Positions 32,998 to 40,116 of a DNA stretch of 64,000 bases are shown piece after piece; position 1 is the stretch's first letter, and each line of letters begins with the position of its first letter. A program made the position numbers and the translations under genes. Source of the stretch: Prostheceraeus crozeri (Eukaryota > Platyhelminthes > Polycladida > Euryleptidae); contig CAJQUW010005362.1 in assembly GCA_907163375.1 (NCBI GenBank), forward strand, positions 186,001 to 250,000, read 5' to 3'. The notes beneath the pieces are model-generated. The model had not been told where the DNA came from and did not search any database. It saw only the letters and a list, made by a program, of their open reading frames with translations.

Positions 32998-33453
32998 TTA
33001 GAAGTTATAGCAGCGTCGTCGTTTAGCGCCTGATGAATGATTAGAACCTCTGCGATGATTGCGTGAATGCCTTTTGACTGAAGATCGCACCTTACCAGCT
33101 CCGCGATGTTTCCTCCTTCCTTTATTCATTCGTTTAGGTGATTTCTTTCCTTGAGTAACACCAGCAAAGGTCTGCTTCAATGTTTTTAAACCGCGTTCCT
33201 TCCCACGATTCAACAAACTGCTCATAAAACTTCTACCTCTGGAAAGATCACTAGCAACATCACCAGCAAAGCCAACGGCATTACTTAAAACATTTCGTTT
33301 TAAAGATCTACCGACATTGGATATGAGAGGTGCTACAACAGATTTCAGTGCACCAAGTATGCTACCTCCACGTTGGCGGCGAGCGCCGATGTAAATTTGT
33401 CCTCCACCACTTACATAGGAGGGTCGTGAATAAAATGAGGCAGTTGGATTCAT
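32998..33453 (-). CDS. basic capsid-associated protein (pVI/pX-like), 151 aa
   Basis: Directly upstream of the capsid gene, separated by two bases. A glycine-rich start (SYVSGGGQIYIG, RRQRGGSILGALKS) leads into an amphipathic/hydrophobic stretch (VVAPLISNVGRSLKRN), then a strongly basic tail (GRRKHRGAGKVRSSVKRHSR). RRQRGG and similar sites might be cleaved by the adenovirus-type protease. The composition recalls adenovirus pVI or core peptides. In Polintons a protein in this position is thought to be the minor or cement component. No sequence-level family match is claimed. It looks whole. Confidence 0.65.
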   Translation of the reverse strand: MNPTASFYSRPSYVSGGGQIYIGARRQRGGSILGALKSVVAPLISNVGRSLKRNVLSNAVGFAGDVASDLSRGRSFMSSLLNRGKERGLKTLKQTFAGVTQGKKSPKRMNKGRRKHRGAGKVRSSVKRHSRNHRRGSNHSSGAKRRRCYNF

Positions 33454-33494
33454 AGCTCAAACCCTAAACATTGTTAGTTACAACTTTGCATGAA

Positions 33495-34583
33495 TCACTG
33501 TCGATCACTTAGATGAAAGATGTCGGCACGACGCATCCAAGAGTTCATACTTGAAGGATAACCAGTCCATTTAACAAGACACCATTCTTCACCTTGCCGT
33601 TTTTTACATCGAATGATTTTCTCTACCAAATATGTTTCACTTTCAGTGACTACCTCAATCTCATCGCGGTAAAAGCTACCCTCAATTTCTTCATTATCGT
33701 AATCTTTCAACTTGTAGGTGGTTGGAGAGTCTTTTTGATCAATCCTTGATACTGTAAATACCTCCTCTGTCCAATTCGGAAGGTACCCTTTAGCAAAAAC
33801 ACTTTTCACTTTTGAGATACGAACTTTATCACCAATTTTCACATCACTTTTCACATGAGTGCGTTTACGTTGGAATGATTCGCGCACTTTATCTACATTG
33901 TCAGCATTTACATCTACTGGTCTGAGTCCAATAGAACGATGGATAGAGTAATTGTAGGCATGGAGTGTATCTTGTAGAACCTTTGTCCAATTTTGTGTCA
34001 AGTTGGCAGTAAAATGTCGCCACAAGCGATTTTTTAATGTGCGATTAAAACGTTCAACGAGTGCAGCTTTATAAGCACTCTTTACACTAAACAACTCAAT
34101 ATCATGCCTCTCAAATAATCTTCTCACATGCTGATTTTCAAACTCTTTTCCTTGATCACTCTGAATTCTTTTTGGAATGCGGCCTTCTCGAAAAATTGTT
34201 TGGAATGCTTTTGCTACTCCTTTCCCTTCTTTAGTTTTTAAAGGTTGAGCCCACGCATAACGCGAGAAGATATCAATGACGGTTAAAATAAAATTATTGC
34301 CCAAGTTATGTTTTGAAATGGAGGCGACATCGCACAAATCTGCTTGCCACTGTTCATCGATGTCATGAACAATATAATGGGTGGTGCGGTACTTCTTTTT
34401 TGCTTGTTTGTGGAGTGTATAGGTAGCCTGACCCTTTAACCATCGTTTCACTTGTGATTGTGGAAGACCACTCGCTTTTGATAATTTCTTGATAGATGCA
34501 AATCCTGCCGGATGTTTTACATCATAATAGATTGACTTCAAACGTTCAGTCGATGACGACTGACTCTTCTTCCTCCTTCTCAT
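33495..34583 (-). CDS. retrovirus-type integrase with C-terminal chromodomain, 362 aa
   Basis: Inserts the linear element into host DNA. An N-terminal helix-turn-helix-like part (AGFASIKKLSKASGLPQSQV) leads into the RNase-H-fold core. Its catalytic D,D,E is visible: DIDEQWQADLCDV, then IQSDQGKEFEN, then KAALVERFNRTLKN. After it come an SH3-like segment (IGDKVRISK) and a chromodomain (YLVEKIIRCKKRQGEEWCLV, then KWTGYPSSMNSW) that may direct insertion to marked chromatin. The first ATG of the frame would be at 34715. I prefer the one at 34583 because conservation starts there and a Cys-rich frame occupies the upstream part. All three acidic residues are present and it looks whole. Confidence 0.92.
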   Translation of the reverse strand: MRRRKKSQSSSTERLKSIYYDVKHPAGFASIKKLSKASGLPQSQVKRWLKGQATYTLHKQAKKKYRTTHYIVHDIDEQWQADLCDVASISKHNLGNNFILTVIDIFSRYAWAQPLKTKEGKGVAKAFQTIFREGRIPKRIQSDQGKEFENQHVRRLFERHDIELFSVKSAYKAALVERFNRTLKNRLWRHFTANLTQNWTKVLQDTLHAYNYSIHRSIGLRPVDVNADNVDKVRESFQRKRTHVKSDVKIGDKVRISKVKSVFAKGYLPNWTEEVFTVSRIDQKDSPTTYKLKDYDNEEIEGSFYRDEIEVVTESETYLVEKIIRCKKRQGEEWCLVKWTGYPSSMNSWMRRADIFHLSDRQ

Positions 34584-34761
34584 CTTTTTGTTTTCTTGCC
34601 TTTCTACATTTACAACAACTGCAGCATTTAGCTTTAGCGGTTTTGCGATCGTGTTCACATTGCTTAGGGGTTTCATTATGAGAGCTGGCGCAGCAAGTGC
34701 AAGTGACAACGACATTCACCTCTGGCGGCTCATTACATGGCAAGCAACACATCTGCTTCAT
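34546..34761 (-). CDS. small Cys-rich protein, 71 aa
   Basis: Fourteen Cys residues in 71: CCLPC, CTCC, CEH, CCSCCKC. The last group leads to a basic/acidic tail (RKARKQKDEKEEEE). Zinc binding is likely, but no named fold matches. It overlaps the integrase start in another frame. Retroviral integrases carry an N-terminal HHCC zinc domain, so this could be a split-off relic of one, or an independent zinc protein. It starts at a good ATG right after the stop of the preceding gene. The dense Cys pattern argues against a chance frame. Confidence 0.5.
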   Translation of the reverse strand: MKQMCCLPCNEPPEVNVVVTCTCCASSHNETPKQCEHDRKTAKAKCCSCCKCRKARKQKDEKEEEESVVID

Positions 34762-34762
34762 A

Positions 34763-34942
34763 TTAATAGTCTGAGAACGTGTATTTCCTGGGAGGAGCTG
34801 TTTTACGTTTTCCTTTTACTAGTTTTAGTGGTGATGTAGATCTACGTCGAGTTCTTCCTCTTGTTTGCTTAGTGAGTGTGGGAGGGGATGTAGCAGGTGA
34901 CGCCTTAAACCAATTTGTTGGCATTTTCATCGTCTGAAGCAT
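34763..34942 (-). CDS. small basic Polinton protein, 59 aa
   Basis: Not recognised. From the ATG at 34942 it reads MLQTMKMPTNWF, then a Thr/Arg/Lys-rich tail (KQTRGRTRRRSTS, KLVKGKRKTAPPRK). It could be a DNA-condensing or nuclear peptide. It abuts the Cys-rich gene and may just be a chance frame in a basic stretch, but no other gene covers this stretch. Confidence 0.35.
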   Translation of the reverse strand: MLQTMKMPTNWFKASPATSPPTLTKQTRGRTRRRSTSPLKLVKGKRKTAPPRKYTFSDY

Positions 34943-34990
34943 TGGAGCAGTAGCCACTGTTGAATCAAGTTCTTTCAATGTCTCATTATT

Positions 34991-35455
34991 TCAAGCAAAT
35001 TTTGGCACATTATGCTTTTTCAATAGTTTAAGAAAGTATGACCAACCAGGTGGAACATAGCCCTGACGGCGCTTTCTACGTGTTACATACTGAATCAAGT
35101 CTTCATAACGTGAAGCATCAATCACTTTATTTTCATCTGTAATGATTTCTCCTCTATCATTTACATTGAGATGGGGTTCAATACTGTTGAAAAGAGATAT
35201 GGCATGTGCGCGAGATGCTAAAGGTGTAGCAGTCGATACAGAGTCAAGCATCTTATTCTTCAAGTTTTTCAATTGCTCAACAGTTTCCGATTGTAATAAT
35301 ACAGCACGATGTGGATCTTTGATGTGAACATTTTGCTGATAATCTATTTCTTTCCTATACATTTGATTTGCAAGAGGTTGCTTTACTTGCTGCATGGCAG
35401 TCAATTGTACATATTCATCCTGAGGAATAACAATCATGCGAGAATAAGAATTCAT
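34991..35455 (-). CDS. conserved-type Polinton protein of unknown function, 154 aa
   Basis: The start overlaps the ATPase stop by four bases (ATGA), as in tightly packed polycistronic blocks. The protein is hydrophilic and helical in the middle (ETVEQLKNLKNKMLDSV). It has a C-terminal module that seems structured: YEDLIQYVTRRKRRQGYVPP then GWSYFLKLLKKHNVPKF. I know similar C-terminal ends from other animal Polintons, next to the ATPase, but no function has been assigned that I can recall. Confidence 0.65.
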   Translation of the reverse strand: MNSYSRMIVIPQDEYVQLTAMQQVKQPLANQMYRKEIDYQQNVHIKDPHRAVLLQSETVEQLKNLKNKMLDSVSTATPLASRAHAISLFNSIEPHLNVNDRGEIITDENKVIDASRYEDLIQYVTRRKRRQGYVPPGWSYFLKLLKKHNVPKFA

Positions 35456-36069
35456 AGTTTGTAGATAATCATGGGAGTTTTCAAAATATCACTTCGAAAT
35501 CTAAATTCTTCCGGACACTCTTGCGTAAAGTCAATGAATAAGTAACCGTATGGTTTTTCAGTAGCTGCTTGAAAAATTTCAATTAAGGCTTTTGATCCTC
35601 TGGGTGCAACTTGTCGCGCTAAAATTTCAAATTGACTTTTATCTCGCGGATTCTTGAAACTTGCATAATAGTGTGTATTCAGGTTTCGTGTACGAGCTTC
35701 TTTTCCATCAGGAAACAAATTTTGTGTGATATAGATGATAAAACACCTTTTATGATGTGCTGCACGAGTGAACATATCTGTAACATCTTTGGAATTCTTA
35801 CTTTCTTTTAATAAATCATCCAATACAACAACATCATTAGACTGAAGTTTATCCACTGGAATAATTCCTTCATGTCGAATAAAGTTGCGACTTTGCAATT
35901 CCTGAAACAGCGACGGTTGATAAATACCATAACACCAAATCACTCGATTGATAGGTTCCTTAAGCAACTCCCTTCTTTTATCCAATAAATTCAGCGTGAA
36001 AACAGTTTTACCTGCATGAGATGGACCTGATACAGTCAGAACTTTATCACATTGAAGTCTGAAATCCAT
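35452..36069 (-). CDS. FtsK/HerA-type DNA packaging ATPase, 205 aa
   Basis: The genome-packaging motor of Polintons and related capsid-bearing elements. Walker A is TVSGPSHAGKTVF (about residues 12-24), Walker B is NDVVVLDDLLKES (about 78-90), and a sensor-like FIIYITQNLFPDG follows, then NTHYYASFKNPRD. The C-terminus includes EKPYGYLFIDFTQE. Family length is about 200-260. The frame extends upstream but without an ATG, so I start at the ATG at 36069 (MDFRLQ). It lies between two basic structural-type genes. It looks whole. Confidence 0.9.
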   Translation of the reverse strand: MDFRLQCDKVLTVSGPSHAGKTVFTLNLLDKRRELLKEPINRVIWCYGIYQPSLFQELQSRNFIRHEGIIPVDKLQSNDVVVLDDLLKESKNSKDVTDMFTRAAHHKRCFIIYITQNLFPDGKEARTRNLNTHYYASFKNPRDKSQFEILARQVAPRGSKALIEIFQAATEKPYGYLFIDFTQECPEEFRFRSDILKTPMIIYKL

Positions 36070-36100
36070 TTTATTACTTTGAGATTCAACATTTGCATAA

Positions 36101-36457
36101 TTAACGCTTAGAGCCAAAGATATTACCCAATAGGTTGCCCACGGCAGGAGCTATCATTGAAAGTATTGCTGAAAGGAAACCGCCCTTTTGTGTTAGAGTT
36201 TTCCTCTTTCTTTGAAGGGTGACTTTAGGATTGGAGATGAAACGCAATTTCGTAGCATATCGCTTAAGTAACTTTCGTTGTTTTGGCGCTAATTTCTTCG
36301 TCCTCAACTTCCTCACATGAGAAATAATTTCACAAATGAATTTATCGTTAGCATGTCGTATAGCATTGTATCGCTGATTTGCTTTCATTCGTCGGAGAGC
36401 TTGAATGGCTGAAGAAAACTTTTGACTTTTACGTTTCGTCATTTTACGTTTCGCCAT
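36101..36457 (-). CDS. basic protein with C-terminal hydrophobic segment, 118 aa
   Basis: A very basic first 90 residues (MAKRKMTKRKSQKF, KKLAPKQRKLLKRYATKL) is followed by QKGGFLSAILSMIAPAVGNL and ending LLGNIFGSKR. A basic part plus QKGGF and a hydrophobic GxLLG tail is a recurrent small Polinton protein of animals. It may bind DNA and disturb membranes like adenovirus pVI, which is inference. It lies just upstream of the ATPase gene. Confidence 0.7.
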   Translation of the reverse strand: MAKRKMTKRKSQKFSSAIQALRRMKANQRYNAIRHANDKFICEIISHVRKLRTKKLAPKQRKLLKRYATKLRFISNPKVTLQRKRKTLTQKGGFLSAILSMIAPAVGNLLGNIFGSKR

Positions 36458-36508
36458 TTTCCGTGTTAGTCTTTGCTAAAACCTATCTTTACCACATTTG
36501 CATAGGTA

Positions 36509-36832
36509 CTAACTATTGCGACATAAGTGACACTCGAAATGAGCAATATCACAGTGGTTACATTGGCAAAGTTGAATGCAATTACGTATGAAACAGCGTT
36601 GACAAAAAGCATGCTTACATCTCTTGAAGATGCTCTTTTCATTTCCATCCTTTCGCTTACATACATCGCAACACATAGTTTCACCGTTACTGATGTCTAT
36701 AGCAAGTCTTTCTGAAGATATGAATTTGCTAGCCTTTTCTAAATAATAGACGCATGTACAGAAGGAATATACTTCGAGAGTGAGCAGACATAGCTCGAAA
36801 ACCAGTTGTGCTACAATCAAGTACCACTGCAT
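36509..36832 (-). CDS. membrane-anchored RING-like protein, 107 aa
   Basis: An N-terminal hydrophobic segment (WYLIVAQLVFELCLLTLEV) is followed by a zinc-binding cluster: CCDVCKR, then CKHAFCQRC about 15 residues on, then CQCNHC and CHLC. The order C-x2-C, C-x-H-x2-C-x2-C, C-x2-C is that of a RING finger, a common E3 ubiquitin ligase module. Viruses use membrane RING proteins to alter host surface proteins. Such use here is a guess. It overlaps the stop of the upstream gene (TGA within TTGAAAATG). It starts from the ATG at 36832. Confidence 0.6.
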   Translation of the reverse strand: MQWYLIVAQLVFELCLLTLEVYSFCTCVYYLEKASKFISSERLAIDISNGETMCCDVCKRKDGNEKSIFKRCKHAFCQRCFIRNCIQLCQCNHCDIAHFECHLCRNS

Positions 36833-36834
36833 TT

Positions 36835-37245
36835 TCAATTTTTCTTTATGGAAAGTTGAATGTGAATATCTGAAATCGCTTCAATCACTAGACTGCTACC
36901 ATGATGGTTAAATGCGTTAAGACGTTCAGCAATTTTTATCATATGTCTTTTAAAAAATTCTTCGGGGTGATCTATCACTTCCATTGAATAAGAAGCAAAA
37001 TGGAAAGAGCGACTTTCCACCTCTTCCTTTCCAAAATGACTAAACTTAATTTTCGCAACTAATCGCGCCATGATAATGCTATCAGAGAATGTATTCATTA
37101 ACTCTAGAAATAGAGTGCTAGCATCATCGACCACTGCTTCGATGTCGGTCTCATCTTTATGAATATTTATCACATAATCTTGAACAGCTCCTTTTAAACT
37201 TTGCCTATGAAAATGTAATGTTCCGCAGTCGTTTGAGAAAGACAT
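36835..37245 (-). CDS. Polinton protein of unknown function, 136 aa
   Basis: Reads as a compact alpha/beta domain: a region ARLVAKIKFSHFGKEEVESR, then EEFFKRHMIKIAERLNAF, then NHHGSSLVIEAISDIHIQLS. The pattern 'FF..H..KI..RL..F...GS.LVIE.I..IhIqi' resembles a segment that in many animal Polintons lies at the N-terminus of the polymerase or in a separate small protein. In this element the polymerase has a comparable region (FNERDSGLVFDGIETAMIKI). A duplicated accessory domain is therefore possible. Function unknown. Confidence 0.6.
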   Translation of the reverse strand: MSFSNDCGTLHFHRQSLKGAVQDYVINIHKDETDIEAVVDDASTLFLELMNTFSDSIIMARLVAKIKFSHFGKEEVESRSFHFASYSMEVIDHPEEFFKRHMIKIAERLNAFNHHGSSLVIEAISDIHIQLSIKKN

Positions 37246-37341
37246 GATCGCCCTTTAACCCATCCATTGCATGAAAACAACTCTTTTCATAGTAACATTT
37301 ATTGAATAACGGTAACAAGCATGCATTATAGAAAGCATGCA

Positions 37342-37872
37342 TTATAGATCAATGGTTTGAAAGAGATAAAATAGATACAGCTGGTAACTATCATACAGCG
37401 AGCAATGATAACCATACAGGACTTTGGCAGTGTTGAGGTAAGGAGGAAAGAAGCATTGGTTATGAACGTAGCTACTACAACGAACAGACAAAATAGGAAC
37501 ACACAAATCCTTAAAACGTTTCGTGACTTCATGGTAGTGTTGATTCACTCTACTATCCCAAGGCGGGAGCAAAATATCATCAATGATTAGATTGGGAAAT
37601 ACTTTCCTCTCCTTACCAGGATTATTACAAAAGATGCGTATAACATTGAAAGTAGCTAACCATCGTTTAAAGTCAATAAGAAGAGCACTCTCACAAGAAA
37701 AGCCATAGTCTTGCAAATATTTCAGATTAAGTCCATGAATGTGTTTTCTCGCCCATTGATCAACATTGGGATCGCAGTTGGCATGTTGATGATAGACACT
37801 AACAATCTGATATGACCAATTGTTCATAGCAATAGCACTGAGCTCCTGTACAGGTTCACCCTCACAATCCAT
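37342..37872 (-). CDS. DEDD-exonuclease-like Polinton protein, 176 aa
   Basis: Starts MDCEGEPVQELSAIAM, which looks like the first motif (DxE) of DEDD/RNase-H-fold exonucleases. Later there are ALLIDFKRWLA, NVIRIFCNNPGKER, NLIIDDILLPPWDSR and FPPYLNTAKVLYGYHCSLYD. I remember proteins with 'PVQEL...NPGKE...PPW...GYHCALYD' in animal Polintons, but not an established function. The other catalytic acids cannot be assigned with certainty, so the nuclease reading is tentative. It sits in the accessory block near the right end. Confidence 0.6.
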   Translation of the reverse strand: MDCEGEPVQELSAIAMNNWSYQIVSVYHQHANCDPNVDQWARKHIHGLNLKYLQDYGFSCESALLIDFKRWLATFNVIRIFCNNPGKERKVFPNLIIDDILLPPWDSRVNQHYHEVTKRFKDLCVPILSVRCSSYVHNQCFFPPYLNTAKVLYGYHCSLYDSYQLYLFYLFQTIDL

Positions 37873-37923
37873 AAAAATGATGATAGAAGCCTAAAACGGA
37901 AATTACACATCTAAGGAAACGTT

Positions 37924-38124
37924 CTATAACATATTACAAAATGAAGAATTACATCGATGCTTTTCACGACAAAATACGCAAATGATATGATGGCAACGAA
38001 GAAGTAAAATGTATCTAATAAGACCACGTCTACGACACTCAAAGCACATAAGCGAATTGTCATAGGGTAGAGTTAGGAAAGGACTAGTAATTCTCCTTCT
38101 TTGATTTGCGTTTTGATGCAGCAT
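37924..38124 (-). CDS. second small RING-like protein, 66 aa
   Basis: From the ATG at 38124: a basic start (NANQRRR), then MCFECRRRG, then 15 residues to CHHIICVFC and a final CNSSFC. The spacing C-x2-C, C-x-H-x2-C-x2-C, C-x4-C is close to a RING finger. It overlaps the end of the right-terminal gene by about 40 bases in another frame. No membrane segment. Two RING-like genes in one block suggest that ubiquitin-linked host interaction mattered to this element (inference). Confidence 0.5.
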   Translation of the reverse strand: MLHQNANQRRRITSPFLTLPYDNSLMCFECRRRGLIRYILLLRCHHIICVFCREKHRCNSSFCNML

Positions 38125-38858
38125 TCTTCTCCGACTTGCGCTTCGTACCACTGCTGTTAAGGATTTGATCAATTATGTCATCCACGTTGGGTGGTTTTGG
38201 AATATATAGGATGGATTCCATATGCATGGAGAGAGAGACTATTTTATTATCCTTGTGTCGACCATAATATAGCCCATTCACTTTGAAAAGGATATCCCAA
38301 GTACCTTCTCCGAGCTCATCACATCTGATGGGTATTGAATGATCTCCATCCTTCTTATAGTAAGTACACCAATGTGATACTGGTAGGCAAATGTGATTAC
38401 CATCCCAAATCTTTCTATAGGGAGTATCCTTGTCATCTCTCGCCTTCCACTCTTGAGCAAGAGGAGTAGGAATGTCCATATTTAATGTCACATACTCCTC
38501 AATAATATCAAGTTGGTGGCGAATGTACGGACTCACGGGGATCAGTATGCAGTCCCCATACTGATTGCGCATTATCTTGACATCCGTGGAAGGGAGCATT
38601 CCCGTTTGGAGTACTACGCTATGATCATCATAACGCAAGGCTTGTTTAAATTTACGCTGTAGCGGTGTAGGATTATGTACCTTAGTTGTTTCTTCCACTG
38701 CCCTCAGTTGTAGATGATGTGATCGTAGCGAACCTTGTAACGTTTGACCGCCATTTTGTCCTACTAGTGCAGCAGATGGAGTAGATGCCTGAAAATGAAA
38801 AAGATTGTATTAAGTTTACGTTCAAGGGAGGAGAGGGAGGAAAGTAGCGACTTACCAT
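38084..38858 (-). CDS. right-end Polinton gene with ATG-only first exon, 235 aa
   Basis: Family not recognised. I read the start as the ATG at 38856-38858 followed directly by a 67-bp GT-AG intron (38789-38855). The second exon opens GCATCTACT, giving a protein that starts MASTPSAALVGQNGG, very like the polymerase start MASTSSRTPS. The long frame otherwise lacks an ATG in its first part. The middle reads YGDCILIPVSPYIRHQLDII, then IWDGNHICLPVSHWCTYYK and a beta-rich WDILFKVNGLYYGRH. The C-terminus is basic (SGTKRKSEKNAASKRKSKKE), a likely nuclear signal. DNA binding seems plausible. Transcribed inward from the right end, as an early gene. Confidence 0.6.
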
Positions 38859-38960
38859 TTTAGTTGGATAATAGAATAGGGAACTAGAGAGAGAGAGAAA
38901 ATGTGCGTCCGTCACTCGTGTGATTCAACGATGGAATGATTCTCACTGTGGAAGGCTCGC

Positions 38961-39008
38961 TATTTATATAGAAATGCTTGATTCTCATTGGATGATGATC
39001 CTCATTGG
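38961..39008 (-). promoter_or_regulatory. right-end promoter: two CCAAT boxes plus TATA
   Basis: On the - strand CCAAT stands at 39008-39004 and 38991-38987 (17 bp apart), then TATATAAATA at 38970-38961. The same arrangement precedes the polymerase gene. The ATG lies 112 bp downstream. Confidence 0.65.
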
Positions 39009-39025
39009 ACAATAACATCAAGGTG

Positions 39026-39642
39026 ATTCCAAATCTGAAATCCGTTTTCCAATCCGATGCTTCGTTTTGAAGCTACAGCCCAAAACGTCCCAAATTCTAA
39101 CTCTGTCGTTTTTCGCCAATGTCCCAAAATCTTAAATGGCGTCTCACATCTAAACGAAGACAGATATGAACAAGCCGTTTGCTTCAGTGAATTTGTCTCA
39201 CTCTTAGCTTTCAAACGAGCTATGGCACGACAAAATCCGTCCACTGGAAGCCAAAATCGAAGCGAGCTCTCCCGAGGGGGGGGGACGTCAGCGAAAATTT
39301 TTTCTCTCCGATTGCGTTCAAATTCACCATACCGATGCAGAATTTCACGCTGAATCCGAATCTGGCCTCCGTTTTCTCATCCGAGCACTCCTTCCACTCG
39401 AAACAGCCCATTTTACAACCCAACATTCAGCAGATTGCACGAAAAACATCACACACTATAGCCTCAAGACAAATCCTGGCGGTCGCCCAAGTCCACCACG
39501 ACACTCTGCCGTTCCAGAGGGGGGGGAGTCAGCGAACATTTTGTGAACGTGAACCAACCTGGCCGGCACACCACGACAGACCACAACCTCTGTCGTTCCA
39601 GAGGGGGGGCGCCGGTCGGGTGTTCGCCGTTTTATTACTACT
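39026..39642. repeat. Polinton right terminal inverted repeat
   Basis: About 617 bp, matching 17624-18235 inverted, with G-runs in place of the left C-runs. It lacks the tandem extra copies of the left side. It ends TTACTACT. Confidence 0.92.
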
Positions 39643-40116
39643 CACCTGCACGTCAAAGGTCACATCAGAGACAAAAATGAAATACTAGTTTGTTTGAGAA
39701 CATTACCTCTTACCTCACATCAATCGTGTGTGATGGCTCCTCCAAAGCGCATATCAAAATCGAAAGTGTACTCATATTTTTTGGAGAAGGATGGGGGATT
39801 TTCCTGCCTGGTAGAGACTGGAGAAAAACCGTGTGAAGCACACATCAACAAGATGGGAGGAGCCGAGTCGCATGCATCTAACTTAAAGCGACATTTGATA
39901 AACTTTCATCGAAAATTATTGATAATTGATACAACAATGATCACTAAAAATAGGTTCAGGTAAGCTTATAATGATCAATTTTAGGTTACCAGCTAATTTT
40001 TCAAAAAACTAGACTATAAATGCCTGCCACCCGGAGTCGGAGTCCTATCAAAAGCCGGAGTCCAATCAAACCCCGTAGTCGGAGTCCTATCAAAATGATA
40101 GGACTACGCATCCCTG
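39643..40116 (+). mobile_element. hAT-like element fragment with BED zinc finger
   Basis: The ATG at 39733 opens a frame of 77 codons: MAPPKRISKSKVYSYF, then FSCLVETGEKPC and SNLKRHLINFH, a BED-type finger as found at the N-terminus of hAT transposases. A possible splice donor follows (CAGGTAAG). About 150 bp later the fragment ends in TACGCATCCCTG, the inverted form of a hAT-like CAGGGATG end, next to GTCGACAC. The transposase body is missing, so this is a deletion derivative. The left end is cut off by the Polinton border. A related copy lies inverted at 49792-50000. Confidence 0.6.

Larger units (their letters stand above)
17624..39642. mobile_element. Polinton/Maverick element, about 22.0 kb, nearly whole
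   Basis: The element is bounded by inverted repeats starting AGTAGTAA and ending TTACTACT, as is usual for Polintons (5'-AG...TC/CT-3' type ends). It encodes the diagnostic set: protein-primed DNA polymerase B, retrovirus-type integrase, adenovirus-type cysteine protease, FtsK/HerA-type packaging ATPase and double jelly-roll major capsid protein. Several accessory genes also occur. Most frames are open and about three genes look broken, so the copy seems fairly young but no longer whole. No 6-bp target duplication is evident: the six bases outside the ends are AATGTG and CACCTG. The flanks may have been rearranged, or the ends may come from different copies. Confidence 0.95.

Noticed and set aside
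17618-39648. A 6-bp target duplication of the Polinton
   Set aside because: The bases next to the best border choice do not match (AATGTG against CACCTG), and shifting the border by a few bases does not help.
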